From Dendrocalamus latiflorus (taxonomy: Eukaryota > Streptophyta > Magnoliopsida > Poales > Poaceae), in assembly GCA_017311315.1 (NCBI GenBank), contig CM029660.1, positions 9,307,129 to 9,371,128 of the forward strand: 64,000 nucleotides of DNA, in the 5' to 3' direction. The notes under the pieces are model-generated. The model was not told the origin of the DNA. It saw only the letters and a list, made by a program, of their open reading frames with translations, and searched no databases. Shown in pieces: positions 46,128 through 58,808 of this stretch. Each line of letters begins with the position of its first letter. Position 1 is the stretch's first letter. The translations under genes and the position numbers were made by a program.

Positions 46128-47324
46128 GTCTCTTCCACCTTATCTTACCAATCTGGTACTAAACCATGCTAGCTTCGAAATTATAGGAAATAGGTCTCAC
46201 ACTTATATAGGCCTAATTTCTAACAGTAGCCTGTGTTATTGTACACTTCTCAATATCGACCGTGGAGCACGAGAGGTTACGTTATTTCCGGCTGTTGGTT
46301 TGGTCCAATACCTGTCTCGTCTTTAGGCTTCATTTGGGATTACGGTGGACTATGGTAAACTGCTTTCATGTATTTCGATGTTTGACTAGTTGTTTTTTTA
46401 ACCGCATTGCAAGACATATTACTGCGTTATAAATAGCACAAGACATCGGAGCAGTTAGCTAAAAATCCATATGAGACGAAACTATTTGATAACATGATTT
46501 GTTAAATCGCAACCTAATATGCCAAATATGGTACTAGATTTTTCGCAGCTGCTTATTTACAACAGCTTTAAAAATAAACGCAACCGCAAACTGGACCTTA
46601 ATACACAACACTAATCATTATTTTATAATTAATATATGTTACTAAAAATTATTAAAAAAACATAAGAAGAGCGACTATGATGCATATGTATATATTTGTG
46701 CATTTTGTTTTTTGTATACACTTTTCATCATCCATTGTTCATCCAAGTGAGAGTGAGGGAGTGAAAAAATGTGTGGGAATAAAAAAGTTTGAGAAAGATT
46801 TTGCAGCTAAAAATTATTTGTACTGTAGTAATGCCTAAATTATAATGATATAGAAGTAGTTTTGATGGCAAATATACTAGTATCATTTTCATGTGATAAA
46901 TCTAAGTATTTTGTTTTGTGTATATTAGCGGTCAAAATTCTAAAAGTTCCACTATCATCTAGGTAAGATTATACTCACTCCATTTCAAAATATTTATCCA
47001 TAGCCCGCCATACGTACAAACCAAGAAAGAATTAAATCTTAAAAAAGTTAATGAGAAGTGATCATATATATCCCTATTAAATGATATACTAAAACAACTT
47101 AACCTCTTCCAAACAATTAAGTTGGGATAGAGAGTAGAAACATTGCAATAACTATACTCTTGATTATCACAATAAACAAACATTTTAAAATAGAGACCCC
47201 CGAGGTCACGGACAAACATAGTGAAATGGATGGAGAAGTGAGTAGCTTGTGGATGAGATAGGCTTGTTATACTAAAGCAGAGGCTCAAAGTTCTACTCCT
47301 TCCAGTAAAAAATATATTCCCTCC
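46128..47324. other. Anonymous DNA with a possible MITE
   Basis: No gene is seen. About 46327-46600 begins GGCTTCATTTGGG and ends near AACTGGACCTTAA, an imperfect inverted pair such as Tourist-type or hAT MITEs carry; the ends are too diverged to be sure. Confidence 0.35.
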
Positions 47325-47572
47325 ATTATTTTTTATTTGATTTCCTATCATCCGTATCGTTAAACTTTTTAAAGTTTCATCACCAATAGATTTGAAATTA
47401 TCTAGATTGGTTATACTAAAATTATATCATTAGATTTGCTGTTAAAAATATTTTTATAATACTATAATTTTATTAGTATATCTTAGTGTAAAGTTATAAA
47501 AAGTAACTATCAAAGTCATCTCTCCACAACTGTAAAATGTCAAAAACGTCAAGTAAAAAAACGAAGAGAGTA
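47325..47572. mobile_element. Stowaway-like MITE, about 250 bp
   Basis: It begins with TTCCCTCCATT after TA and ends ACGAAGAGAGTA. The interior matches 58560-58808 and 10055-10245 (TTTAGATT/ATCTAGATTGG, ATATCATTAGATTT, ATTATAATTTTATTAGTA, AAAGTTATAAAAAGTAAC, GACGTCAAGTAAA-type blocks). Confidence 0.65.
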
Positions 47573-48583
47573 TGTCATTTTAGAATGCGTGCAGTCAAAC
47601 TTTTAAAATTTTGACTATTATGTCTCTTTAAACATTCAGGTTAGATACATGAAAATATGTCTCAAAATGTTCTTCATAATATTATAATTTTATTGGATTT
47701 TATAAATATATTACAATATAAATTAGTGGGCAAATTACATTTTGAAGACTGTGTCGATGTCTAAAATGATATGTACTTGTGATTAGAGGGAGTACAACTT
47801 TTTTTAGAGGGGGAAGCTGAAATTTATTAAGCATGTTCTTTTCAGTTTATAACTTATGATTTTTCTCGAACAAATAATGGGACGGATTCTCTATTGTTGT
47901 TTCGAAGAGGCTTATTGGGATAGCATTTTAGAAAGCGGTTTATCGGCTTTCGATTCGTTCACACGAGCGATCACATTAAAACTAAAAGTCATAAGTTGTA
48001 GTCTAAAAAACAGGCTTGATTAGCCGAACTCACACATGCCCCCCCCCCCCCCCCCCTCTCTCTAAAAAAACTGAATTCACACATACGTCAAGAGAATCTG
48101 GGGGCTGCTGAACCAAACATGTCTGCCCAGATCAAAACTAGTAAGAGATTTTTGTCTAACCGATGAGCCTTCATTATTTGAATTCCTGCCTTCGTGACAG
48201 AGAGAAACCTCCTGGTTCTACACTGAAAATGAGATGGGTTTCTGAAACCTTTTGTGGGCTTGGTTGCTAGATGATCTGATCATATTCCTCAAAAAAAAAA
48301 AAGGTAGATGACCATTTGGAAAGGCTTCAGTGTGGTTGTACGTTGGTAATTAATAAAGTCCTTTTGTGAATGCTTCACCAAGCTATAATTTCTTCCTCCG
48401 AGAAAAAAAAACATGAGTATAATGTTTTAGAATCATCCAAAACCGTAATGTTCGTGTGATCTAGCTAGCAAACGAGCTGAAGAACTTGAGGGCTTGAATC
48501 TCCATATTATTTGAGTTATCTTGATATGTTGACTGCACGAAGGGGCCTCAAGGCAGACAAGTCCTCCAGGCAATTGGATGGCT
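47573..48583. other. Anonymous DNA with MITE scraps
   Basis: Positions 47580-47795 end in GATTAGAGGGAGTA and may be another degraded Stowaway-like copy. A C18 run lies at 48039-48056, followed by (TC)n. No gene is seen. Confidence 0.4.
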
Positions 48584-49062
48584 TCATGTTCTTTCACTTA
48601 CAACATGCTTGCTGTACTTGTCCCTTATTGCCTGCAGCTCTCTCAGAGCATCACCAATCTGCATGCGTTGCCTTGGCAGTTCCTTGGAGCACAAGATTCC
48701 GATCTGTAGAACTGAAGTGATGCAGGCCGTTCTTGTTTCTGTGATGTCGGTACAGTTTGATGTTCTTCCTTCGCCATAGTCCGTTGTCGTTAGCAAGCGT
48801 TGGTCTACAACGTTGGTGGCTTGGCCTGGCAAAGCTATCTGCACATACTTGTGAAGGTTGAGATCCTGGCAAAGCTATCTGCACATACAACGTTGGTCTA
48901 CAACCTTTAGTAGATGACAGGTGCAATTGTGCAAATCAAATTATCGATTTATTTTGTTCTTTTTGTAGGAGATACTCCCTTCGTTCTTTAATAAATGATC
49001 TTTTAAACGTGCACATATATTAAGGAAAGGCACAAGATCACAACCATACAATAAAATTCTAT

Positions 49063-49792
49063 GAAGATTACAGTTCTCCCTGGCAGTCTTTTCAGGGCAA
49101 GCTACAGACAGCAGTTCAGTTGGTTAGAACTTACAAGGAACTGGCATGGAAAGGTGGAGTGCGTATTATGTGGAGATAAGGAGGATGCTGATCATGTTTT
49201 CTTCAAATGTCATACTGCTAAATTTGTTTGGGTTAGTTTGCTAGAGATTTTTTATTGGACACGACCACCAGATTCTTTTGGAGATTTCACTATGCGATGG
49301 TTGAAGCAGGGGGGGATCTAGATGTAACAGAATGCTGCTGTTTGGTCTGGGGGTTGTATATATGCTGGTCTCTATGGAAGGCTATAAACAAATTGGCAAT
49401 TGAGGGGAGGGCAATTAAATATCCCGCTGATCTTTTGTTCAACATGCTCACTTATTTGCAGCGATGGCGTGTTCTTCTGAAGAATCAAGAGAAGGAGAAG
49501 GTGAAGCTGGTGGTCAAAGCGCTGAGGGTCAAAGCCAGAAGACTCAGAAGGTTATCTAGAAGCAGGACGAGTAGTGGAGGTGTAGCGGATTACCAGAGAC
49601 TAGGGATCTGTCAAGTGGTTTTTGGAGGATTTCTCTTTGCTTCTGTAGGAAATCTGAAAACTGGGCCTGCGTGCCGTTTGCTTATTGCCTGTACTTCTGT
49701 AGCTTCAGAACATCTAGACCATTTCCATCTATTCCCCTGTATGCTCTGAACTTTCGCTTTTCTAATAAAGCTGGGTGGCTCCTGTTGTCTAA
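49063..49792 (+). mobile_element. 5'-truncated LINE (L1-type) insertion
   Basis: The insertion is bounded by an exact 10-bp duplication AAAATTCTAT at 49053-49062 and 49793-49802. It encodes the C-terminal end of the reverse-transcriptase ORF, with a zf-RVT zinc knuckle (CVLCGDKEDADHVFFKC) and the KAINK / RRWRVLL-type tail, on the plus strand. The frame shifts at a G7 run (49309-49315). The 3' end carries AATAAAGCTGGGTGGCTCCT and a short A tail. It sits in the intron of the minus-strand receptor kinase in the opposite orientation. Confidence 0.92.
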
Positions 49793-49999
49793 AAAATTCT
49801 ATCTCTTGCTAGTTGCTACCTCCTTAAAACCCACTTTTAATCACTAACGTAAAAAGAGATCAAACTTTGTATAACACGGCATTGACTAATATGGTATGGG
49901 CAATAAGGAAGATGTTGTTACTACCTTAAAAAAACATTACACAAGTAAACTAAAATAAATATTCTAGAAGAAATTAATTTATAAAATATTAGCAATTGC

Positions 50000-50014
50000 T
50001 ATTAGAAGCAAACC
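50000..50014 (-). other. Splice donor of the disrupted receptor kinase
   Basis: On the minus strand CTCCAG|GTTTGC places the exon end at 50014, splitting the Glu codon of APE in phase 1, exactly as in the intact paralogue. The matching acceptor and the following codons are absent. Confidence 0.75.
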
Positions 50015-51375
50015 TGGAGCCACATATCCAATGGTTCCTCTTCTTGTAGCCCAACCACTTGATATCTCTGGGACGCTAGTATCATCTTGATGCACGAATC
50101 TTGCTAGTCCAAAGTCGCCGACATGGGCAACCATATAATTATCAAGGAGAATATTGCTTGGCTTGAGATCGCAATGAACTATTGGCACTGGCTTATAGTT
50201 GTGGAGATATTCAAGTGCAGAAGCTACATCAATTGCAATGTCTATCCTTTGGATAAGGTTGAACGACCTGTGGTTGCCATCTTCCAGGAGATACTGGTGC
50301 AGCCATTGGTCAAGATTTCCATTTGGCATAAACTCAAATACAAGAGCTTTGAAGTCCACACCGTTATAATCGATACTTGAGCACACAGTCATGATTTTCA
50401 CAAGGTTTCGATGCCGTGTGCATCTCAGAGTCTCGCATTCTGCAACAAAACTTTGAGAAGCCCCTCGTTGCAGGAGGTTGAGCACCTTCACAGCAACAAT
50501 TACTTCCCGGTCATGGTCCACCATTGCTCCCTTGTAAACAGAGCCAAAGCTTCCTACGCCAATGAGGTTTTCAGGGCTAAAACCATTTGTTGCATTCACC
50601 AAGTCAGCGTACGAAACCCTAATATGCTGGTCATTGATGCCTGAAGAGTCTGGTTTCCTCTTTCTGGACTTGCTCGAATGATGGCAGAACAAAAACAGTG
50701 CAAGCACTAAAACAATACAAAGAATTGCACTTCCTAGAGAGGTCGCCATGACAAGCTTGTGAGACCACCTTTTAGGGGCGTGGAGTGAGCAAGGAGGCAA
50801 ATTCAATTCAGGGATACCCCCGCACAGACCGTTGTTTCCCTCAATTGAAATTGCAGTTGCATTAAGGAATATTCCACGTCTTGGGACTTCACCTTGGAAA
50901 TTATTGAACGAGATATTCAATTTGACGAGACCATTTATTGTTTCTAGGAAGTCTGGAATTGGGCCAGAAAAGTTGTTTCTTGAAAGATCAAGGGCCAAGA
51001 GACCTTTTAGTTGCGCCATTGATGCTGGAATTGTGCCCCCAAGAAGATTTCCATGCATATCGAGGTATTGAAGGCTTTGACACTCTCCCAGAGAGGCAGG
51101 AATCTCCCCAGACATCCTATTGCTAGAGATATCGAGGGTACCGATATTTTTCATCTTTCCAACTTCTGATGGTAATGTTCCAGTTAAAAAATTTCCTTGG
51201 AGATGCACATAGTCAGACAGAGTAGGTATCAGAAATGTTATGAATAGCGCTTGTATTCATATGAGGCCAATGGGCCAGAATATATACACAAAGTACAAGT
51301 GGTAAATATGCAAAGAACCCCTCATAACAATGGGGAATAACAAACTATACATATCTCTAACACCCCCCCTCAAAC

Positions 51376-52186
51376 TCATGGTGGATCAACAACACTGAGT
51401 TTGGAGAGGTAGAAGCTATGCTGTGCTCGAGTCTGGGCCTTCGTGAAGAAATCCGCTATCTGAAGCTCCGAAGGCACATACTGAAGAGTAATCACCTGAT
51501 CATGCACACAAGACCTCATGAAAGAAGCATCAACACCAATATGCTTGGTGAGCTCATGCTTCACAGGATCACGCGCAATACTGATAGCACCTGTACTGTC
51601 TGACAAGAGAGAAGTCGGTGTAGTAACAGAAACACCAAAATCCTCAAGTAACCACCGTAGCCAAGTAATCTCCGCTGTCAAGAGAGCCATAGCTCGCAAC
51701 TCAGCCTCTGCACTCGAACGGGACACTGCAGTCTGTTTCTTCGTCTTCCAGGCAATAAGAGAACCACCAAGAAAAACACAGTAAGCAGAGATAGACCGGC
51801 GATCAGAAGGATCGCTGGCCCAAGTAGCATCCGAATAGGCCTGAAGCTGTAAAGAGCTGGAACGTGGAAAGAAGAGACGGCGAGAGATAGTCCCGCGAAG
51901 GTATCGCAGAACTCGAAGAAGGTGGCTGTAGTGGACCTGAGTGGGAGCGGAAACAAACTGACTCAGAATATGAACTGGATAAGTGATATCCGGACGAGTA
52001 ACAGCAAGGTAGACAAGACTCCCAACAAGATGACGATAGCGAGTCGGATCAGAAAGAGGCTCGCCATCAGAGAGTCGGAGGTGAACATTGAGCTCCATGG
52101 GAGTCTCAACAGTACGCTGATCAGTGAGAGAGGCGCGATCAAGAAGATCCTAAATATATTTCGCTTGGGACATAAAGAAACCATCT
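51376..52186 (-). pseudogene. Copia pol, RNase H part
   Basis: This continues pol after the solo LTR. A TAG at 52150-52152 (plus-strand CTA) interrupts the first codons, where copia elements usually have Gln. The remainder is open for 240 codons with the RNase H landmarks YSDATWASD, SSAEAELRA and a C-terminal ADFFTK motif. It ends just before the polypurine tract. Confidence 0.92.
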
Positions 52187-54228
52187 TGTAACACCCCGCC
52201 TATCCTCTGGGCCTAGAGTGCTACCATCACTGCAATAAAACCATTACTGGACATCTACTAAACAATTTAAGCAAACTCTACCTTAATCATGAAGCAACAA
52301 CCACTTACACCATACCATTCCTAAACAACTTCTCTAACTTACTAGTGGAATTAAACATACTACTAAAAGCTAGATATGTGAAGTGCTGCAAGAACGTGTA
52401 GTCATTCATGTGCTACACCCGCCCGTGCAAGACGTCCTCAACAGTTACCTAAAAAAACACAACAAAGCAAGGGTGAGTCCAAAAACTCAGCAAGTACATA
52501 ATAGAACAATAGACATTACCAACATAAGCAAGCATATAACCATAATGCACATATATCATCATGTTCATAACATCATTCTCACGGCCAAGCAATGCAATGC
52601 CATCAATGCCATGCCTCATTACTCTACATGCTCATATGCTCTTCACTTTGCAAGTACCGGTACTGCCGAGTGAACACCCGTCGATGTTCACCCATCGTGG
52701 GCCCGCCCTCATAGGCACGGGACCCCTCCACTCCCGTGGAGGCCTACCGAAGTAGGTCTTACTCAAGAGCACTCCGGATTAGTCCACTAGCTTTACTCAT
52801 AACTAGGGACTTTCTCACCGCCCTCACTCTTGAGTGCTCCTCATGCAAATGCACATGTCCATGATCATATTCACGCTCATCACTAGCATTACTAGTAGAC
52901 AAGCATCTTTGCCTACCTCACTCCATCATCATTGCCATCATTTACCATGCAAGCTTATGTCAGGTAAATATCACATTTCCCCATAGATATCATGTAATCA
53001 ACGCATTTCTACATAAATATCATCATACCAGATAAACATCGCATATTCATAAATCTTGGTCTACCGCTCTACCATGTACTTGCCTGTTAGCCGAGCGGAG
53101 CGGAACGACGTGCGGAAGGCATCGACTCGCGACCTCCACCTGGACAAACAAACAGTCCAATTTTAACGCATCATACAAGACCAGAGATTAAATGAGCGAC
53201 GACGATACTACGCATATCCCGTTTCTGACACAGGAACGCACGGGTTTTAGGGATCTGCCGCGCAGGTCCCGAAACCCCCCTTTTTTTCCTCTTTCTTTTT
53301 CTCCTTTTTTTCCTTCTCTTCTCTTTCTTCCTTTTCCTTCTCTTTTCTTCTTTTCTTTTCTTTTCCTTTTCTTTCCTCTCTCTCCTCCTTATCTCTTCTG
53401 GCCGAACCGGCCTCCTCTCCCCTTTCCTCACTCCACTCGGCCCCCAGGGCCTCTCCAGCGGCGCGGCGGCGCAAGGGCGCGCCGGCCCCTCCCCGCCGCC
53501 TGCTCCTCCTCGCCGCCGGTCTTCACCGCCTCCTCGGCCTCCCCTCGTCCTCGCGTGCGCAGCCGACCGGCCGGGCCCCCAGGGCGACGCGGCGGCGCGT
53601 GGATGCGCCGGTCGCCGGGCTGCCGGGCCGCCACCGGCTCCTCCTCAACGCCGCCTCCTCTTGCTCCCCTTCCCCCTCCTTCCTGCGCGCGGATGCGCGC
53701 CTGCAGGGGCTCCTCCGGCGTCGCTCGGGCGCAAGCATGGCGGCGCGGCGGCGTGCGGCTAGACCGGCATCGCCGACCTCGGCTCGTCGGCCCCGGCCCT
53801 CTCTCTCCGTCGGCCCCCTACCTTCTCCCCTCGTGTGCAGCCGAGCGGCCGGCCCCCCTCCCTGGGCGACGCGGTGGCGCATGGGTGCGCCGGCTGCCGG
53901 GCCGCCGGCCTGCCTCCGCCTTCTCCTGTGCAGCCCCCACCCTCTCCCTCTCTCTTTTGTGCAGGTGCCCCTACGGCGAGGTGGAGCGCGCACGGCCGAA
54001 ATGGTGTGGCTATGTGGGGATGGTTCAGTGGAGAAGAAGAGGAGAAGAGTATTGTGGGTTAAGCTGTGGCAGAGGTGATGAAATGGGGGGTGCTGACTTC
54101 CGTTGGATGCATGGCACAGGTGGCTCACATGCACGCTAGGGCAAGCATGCAGCTTGCCACCTCCCTCTGGCAGAAGCAAAAGGTAGGTGAGGTGTCCTGC
54201 TAGCTGGCATTTTTTTTCTGGTATTACA
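52187..54228 (+). mobile_element. Solo LTR, 2.0 kb, nested in the copia element
   Basis: It starts TGTAACACCCC and ends GGTATTACA, with CATCT duplicated at 52182-52186 and 54229-54233. There is no internal region, so it is the product of recombination between two LTRs. It contains a C/T-only tract (53280-53390) and a GC-rich block (53430-53990). Long frames in the latter are low complexity. It is the youngest layer of a three-level nest. Confidence 0.94.
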
Positions 54229-55966
54229 CATCTGGAGTGGAAGTAACCTCAATCCCAAGGAAGTAACGAAGAGGACCAAGATCCGACATAAGGAACTGCT
54301 CACTAAGACGAGCCTTGACAAAGGCAATGTACTCAGAATCATCTCCCGTAATGATCATATCATCAACATACAGGAGAAGAAGAGTCCGACCACGAGATGA
54401 AGTGTGGACAAAGAGCGCAGGATCATGATCACTAGCTGAAAAACCAGCAGCAGTGACCACAGAGGAGAAGCGCTCAAACCAAGCACGAGGGGCTTGCTTA
54501 AGGCCATAGAGAGAGCGACGAAGGCGACAGACCATGCCCTCAGGAACAGAATACCCAGGTGGCGGATGCATGTAGACCTCCTCACGCAACTCGCCATTAA
54601 GAAAGGCATTCTTGACATCAAGCTGAGAAACAGACCAGTGGCGAACAGACGCCACTGAAATAAGAGTCCGAACAGTGGTCATGTGGGCTACAGGAGCAAA
54701 AGTCTCATCGTAGTCAACACCATGCTCCTGCTGGAAACCACGAGCAACAAGACGCGCCTTATAGCGCTCAAGAGAGCCATCAGAGCGAGTCTTAATCTTA
54801 TAGACCCACTTACAAGTGATGGGATGAGAATGAGATGGACAAGGAACAAGATCCCAAGTACCAGTACGCTCAAGGGCAGCAATCTCCTCGGCCATGGCAA
54901 GCTGCCACTCAGGGTGAGTAACAGCATCCCGGTAGGAGACAGGCTCACGAGTAGCCGCGCCAGCAAAGGCAAAACGGGCAGGAGGCCGAATCAACTGGCG
55001 ATCGCGGAGAGCGTAGCGAGGAGAAGATGGCCCATCAGGGGAAGATGGAGCATCAGAAGAAGAGGGAACATCAGAAGAAGATGGCTCAGCTGGAAGATCC
55101 TCAAAACGAGGCCGACGAGTGTAGAAGATAAGAGGAGGAGGTACGGTAGTAGGAGGAGCCTGGGGAGTCGTAGGAGACGATACAGGCGGCGACAACGGCG
55201 GAGAGGCCACAGGAGGAATATGTGGAGACTCAGTGGGACAGGTGGACGAGGGCAAAACAGAGATAGGTGTATCTGGAAAGGTCAAGAAAGACAGAGACTC
55301 CACAGAGGAAGCCGAAGGAGAGGCAGGACGTGGGTAGAATGGACGAGACTCGTCGAAAGTCACATCCCGAGAAACCCGCATCCGACGACCAACAGGATCC
55401 CAACACCGATAGCCCTTGTGCTCGGCACTGTACCCCAGAAAGACGCACTCAACAGACTGAGCGGTCAGTTTGGTACGTTCTCGAGGGGCGAGGAGAACGT
55501 AGCAAACGCAGCCAAACAGATGAAGGGCAGAGTAGTCAGGAAGAAGACCACAGAGACGCTCAACAGGGATCGCACCCTTAAGAGCAGAAGAGGGCTGAAT
55601 GTTGACGAGATAGGTGGCAGTGGAAACAGCCTCGGCCCAAAAGTGAGGTGGAATAGAGGCGGCGATCATCAGAGCACGAGCCGTCTCAAGGAGGTGACGA
55701 TGCTTGCGCTCAGCGACACCATTCTGAGCATGAGCACCAGGACAAGAAAACTGAGCGAGAGTACCCTGCTCAGCAAGGAAGCTGCGCAGGTGACGAGAGA
55801 GGTACTCGCCAGCAGAATCAGCACGAAAGACACGAATAGGAGTAGAAAACTGTGTGTGTATCATAGTGGCAAATTGTTTATAGATAGACAAGGCCTCACT
55901 ACGAGAAGACATGAAATATATCCAAGTGTGGCGAGAGAAATCATCTATAAAAATAATATAATAACG
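54229..55966 (-). pseudogene. Copia pol, integrase and reverse-transcriptase part
   Basis: This is open on the minus strand from the LTR fusion to the solo LTR. It shows the integrase core (FIDDFSRHTW; FRADSAGEY; NGVAERKHRH) and the copia reverse transcriptase (WVYKIKTRSDGS; QLDVKNAFLNG; LYGLKQAPRAWF; LLYVDDMIITG). The order integrase before reverse transcriptase is the Ty1-copia order. The N-terminal part of the polyprotein is absent because of the internal deletion. Confidence 0.93.
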
Positions 55967-57900
55967 ATGGGCCAGAATATATACACAAAGTACAAGTGGT
56001 AAATATGCAAAGAACCCCTCATAACAATGGGGAATAACAAACTATACATATCTCTAACAAGAAAAACCTTTTTTGGTATTGGACCAGAAAGGCGATTGAA
56101 CGGCATACTTAGAATCTGTAAAGGACAACTGCTAAGGCTGGAAGGTATAGGGCCTACGAGTGCATTTCCGTCAAGGTATAGTTGATTTAACATTGTGAGA
56201 TTGCTGAGAGTTTCTGGAATCGGTCCAGACAGATTATTGGCTCGCAAGTCTAGTGCACCCAGTCTCTCAAGTTTGCCAATAGAGCTAGGAATTGTACCAT
56301 TAAGGAGATTAATGTTCATGAAAAGCATTGTCAAGCTGACAAGGTTCCCAATGGCCTCAGGTATGTTTCCAGCTATGTTGTTCAAAGATATATCAAAAGT
56401 CTCTAGATTCGTGGAAAGATTTGCTATTGAACTCGGCAGCACCCCTTGGAGTTTGTTGTCAGTGAGGCTTATGTATTGCAATTTACTACAATTAGTTAAA
56501 CTAAGCATAAAACCCCAACCAGCATCATTCTTTGCTTCTAGTTGATTTTTGTTTAGAGTTAGTAACCACAAATTCTTGAGGTGAACTCCAAGACACCTTG
56601 GTATTAGACCAGATAAAAAGTTGGTGTCCATTTGAATCATTTCAAGGTTTGAAGCATTGCACAGGGAGACTGGGATGGCCCCATGAAATTGATTGGTGTC
56701 TATGCTGAATTGATGGAGTTTTGACAAGCTGTTGCCCAAGTCAAGCGGGAGAGACCCACTAAGCCTGTTGAATTGTAAAACTAAAATCTTTAGAGAGGAG
56801 AGATTGTAAACTGAAGGAGGTACCAACCCCTCGAGTTGATTGTAGTTAAGATAAATATCAGAGAGAGCACTGAGTTTTCCAATACTGTGAGGGATGGAAC
56901 CTATGAGATTGTTATAAGTGAGAGAAAGGACTTTGAGGAAGTTGAGATTTCCTATAGACTCAGGGATGCTCCCAGTTAGACCATTTCTTTTGAGGTCTAT
57001 AAATTCAAGATTTGAGAGGTTCCCTAAGGAAGATGGAATTGGCCCTGAGAGCTGGTTCCTATCCATATACAGTATCTGCAGTTCCTGGAGATTTCCAAGA
57101 GAAACAGGAATCGGACCTATCAAACGATTGGACCCAAGGTGTAGTTTGGCTAAATTGCTGAGCCTTCCCACCTCTGCTGGGATTGCTCCTGATAACATGT
57201 TTCCTCTTAAATAAAGCAACACTAGACTTGTGAGGTTTCCAAATTCAGAAGGAATAATTCCAGTAAGGTTGTTATAGCCAAGACTGAGTACCTCAAGATT
57301 ATGTAGCGATCCCAATTCCGGAGGTATGGCTCCCTCCAGCATGTTGTTCTTGAGATCAATTAAACGAAGGTTTGCCATAACACCAAGGGAGGTAGGTATC
57401 GATCCTCGAAGGTTGTTGCCGTGAAGACTGACAGATTGCAGGTGCACACAAGACGAGAGTGATGGTGGGATCTCACCGCCGATGGAGTTGCCACTCAGGT
57501 TCAGGTGCTCGAGTTCTACGAGACGCCCGAGCTCTGCTGGTATCGCGCCATGAAAGCCATTCGCTTGGAGACCGAGCCGCCTCAGGTAAGTGAGGTTCCC
57601 GACAGAAGAAGCAATGGTGCCGACAATGTTGAACTCGGGGAGATCCAACGCTACGACACGGCCACGACGGTGGCCGCGCGTGCCGCAGGTCACGCCGCGC
57701 CATTGGCACATCGGGATGGACTGGTTGCCCCATGATTCCAGAGCATGGGATGGATCTCCCGTAATGAGGGACCTAAAAGAAATGAGCGCTTGGTGGTCAG
57801 TTACACTTGTTGTGTTAGGCTCAGGGAGGGACAAGGCCTCGTTAGCCCAACATGTAAGAAAAATAAAGGCGAACAAGAAAAATTCCATGGCTACTGCCAT

Positions 57901-58559
57901 CGATGTGGAGCAGTGGAAGGTGTTGGTTCCAACTTCCAAAGGTTGGTCTGTGAACTTGGGGACTTGGTATGTGTATATATAGTTTCATTCAAGTCAAGCG
58001 ATGTTGCTTAGTGATTTTCTATGAAAATTGTTTCTAACTGAATTAAGGATCAAGGTATTCCTTTTCATTTCTTTATTAAAATAGTCTCTCTAAGAATTGT
58101 TGAGTGACTATAGTGTATGCTTTATATTTTATACACCACGTAAATTTTTCCCACCGCTTACTGCTTCCTGCTATGCAATCACTTTTTCCCACCACTTTAC
58201 CCACCACTGTTCCGTTTGGGCACCTAACCAATAGCAAAAGTTCCCAAATTTTTTTGGATATGCTTCTCTATTTATTTTGCCTATATATGAAATTTGAAAT
58301 TCAAATTCATCCTGTGTTAAGAATAACAAAAATAAGGAAAAAAACTGACACACGACAAATCTAAAGGAAAAGAAAAAAACAAATGCTACTATTCACAACA
58401 AACTTATTTTTTTCTTCTAACACATTTTGAATTTAAAGTTGAAATTTTAAAGGGTGCTCAAATATTATATAGACTATATCTTCAACTTTTTGGAATTTTT
58501 TATATTGATTTGTGCCAAAACTGAATATTGATTGTATAAGTGCAAAGAATGATGGCATA
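57901..58559. other. 5' flank of the disrupted receptor kinase
   Basis: On the minus strand a TATATATA motif (57972-57980) lies about 75 bp upstream of ATG 57900 and could be its TATA box. Beyond it the sequence is AT-rich without a recognised gene. Confidence 0.45.
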
Positions 58560-58808
58560 GTATTACCTCTGTTTTCTTTTAATTGACGTCCTAAAATCCA
58601 TGCCATCAAACTTTGCACCAATTGGTTAAAAATTATTTAGATTAGTTATATAAAAATTATATATTAGATAGTCGTTAAAAATAATTTTTTAATATTATAA
58701 GTTTATTAGTACATTTTAACATAAGGTTATGAAAAGTGACAGTTAAAGTCACGTCTCTCTGAGACCGCAAAAGATAACAAAGTTAAATAAAAATAACAGA
58801 GGGAGTAT
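58560..58808. mobile_element. Stowaway-like MITE, about 250 bp
   Basis: It begins TTACCTCTGTTTT after TA and ends AACAGAGGGAGTA, forming imperfect inverted ends with TA sites. The interior matches 47325-47572. Confidence 0.72.

Larger units (their letters stand above)
51236..56059 (-). mobile_element. Ty1-copia retrotransposon, internally deleted, inside the receptor kinase
   Basis: The target duplication AGAAA stands at 51231-51235 and 56060-56064. On the minus strand the 3' LTR is 51236-51362 (127 bp, TGTTAGAG...ATAACA). The 5' LTR keeps only its first 93 bp (55967-56059) and is fused directly to integrase sequence, so the rest of the LTR, the primer-binding site, gag and protease are missing. 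The 93 bp shared by both LTRs are identical by eye, which indicates a young insertion. A G-rich polypurine tract (51363-51372 on the plus strand read as C7) precedes the 3' LTR. A solo LTR (52187-54228) interrupts pol. Confidence 0.95.
48584..57900 (-). pseudogene. LRR receptor-like kinase, subfamily XII, disrupted by transposons
   Basis: Read on the minus strand, the gene starts at ATG 57900 with a signal peptide (AMEFFLFAFIFLTCW), an LRR cap (PMCQWRGVTC) and about two dozen LRRs. The LRR exon runs to 56060, is split by a Ty1-copia insertion, and resumes in frame at 51230. A transmembrane helix (about 50700-50760) and kinase follow (GVGSFGSVYKG, VAVKVL, HCDLKPSN non-RD, DFGLA) to the donor at 50014. 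Without the insertion the exon would be open and end in phase 1 at the same APE position as the gene at 21207, so the two are paralogues. The intron holds a LINE. The last exon lacks about its first 60 codons; only the C-terminal part (48860-48584, NLHKYVQIALPG to KYSKHV) remains, next to a small local duplication (48861-48906). It cannot make a whole receptor. Confidence 0.92.

Noticed and set aside
53171..54179. Arg/Lys/Pro-rich frames in the solo LTR
   Set aside because: They cover a C/T-only tract and GC-rich block; a solo LTR is not expected to code.
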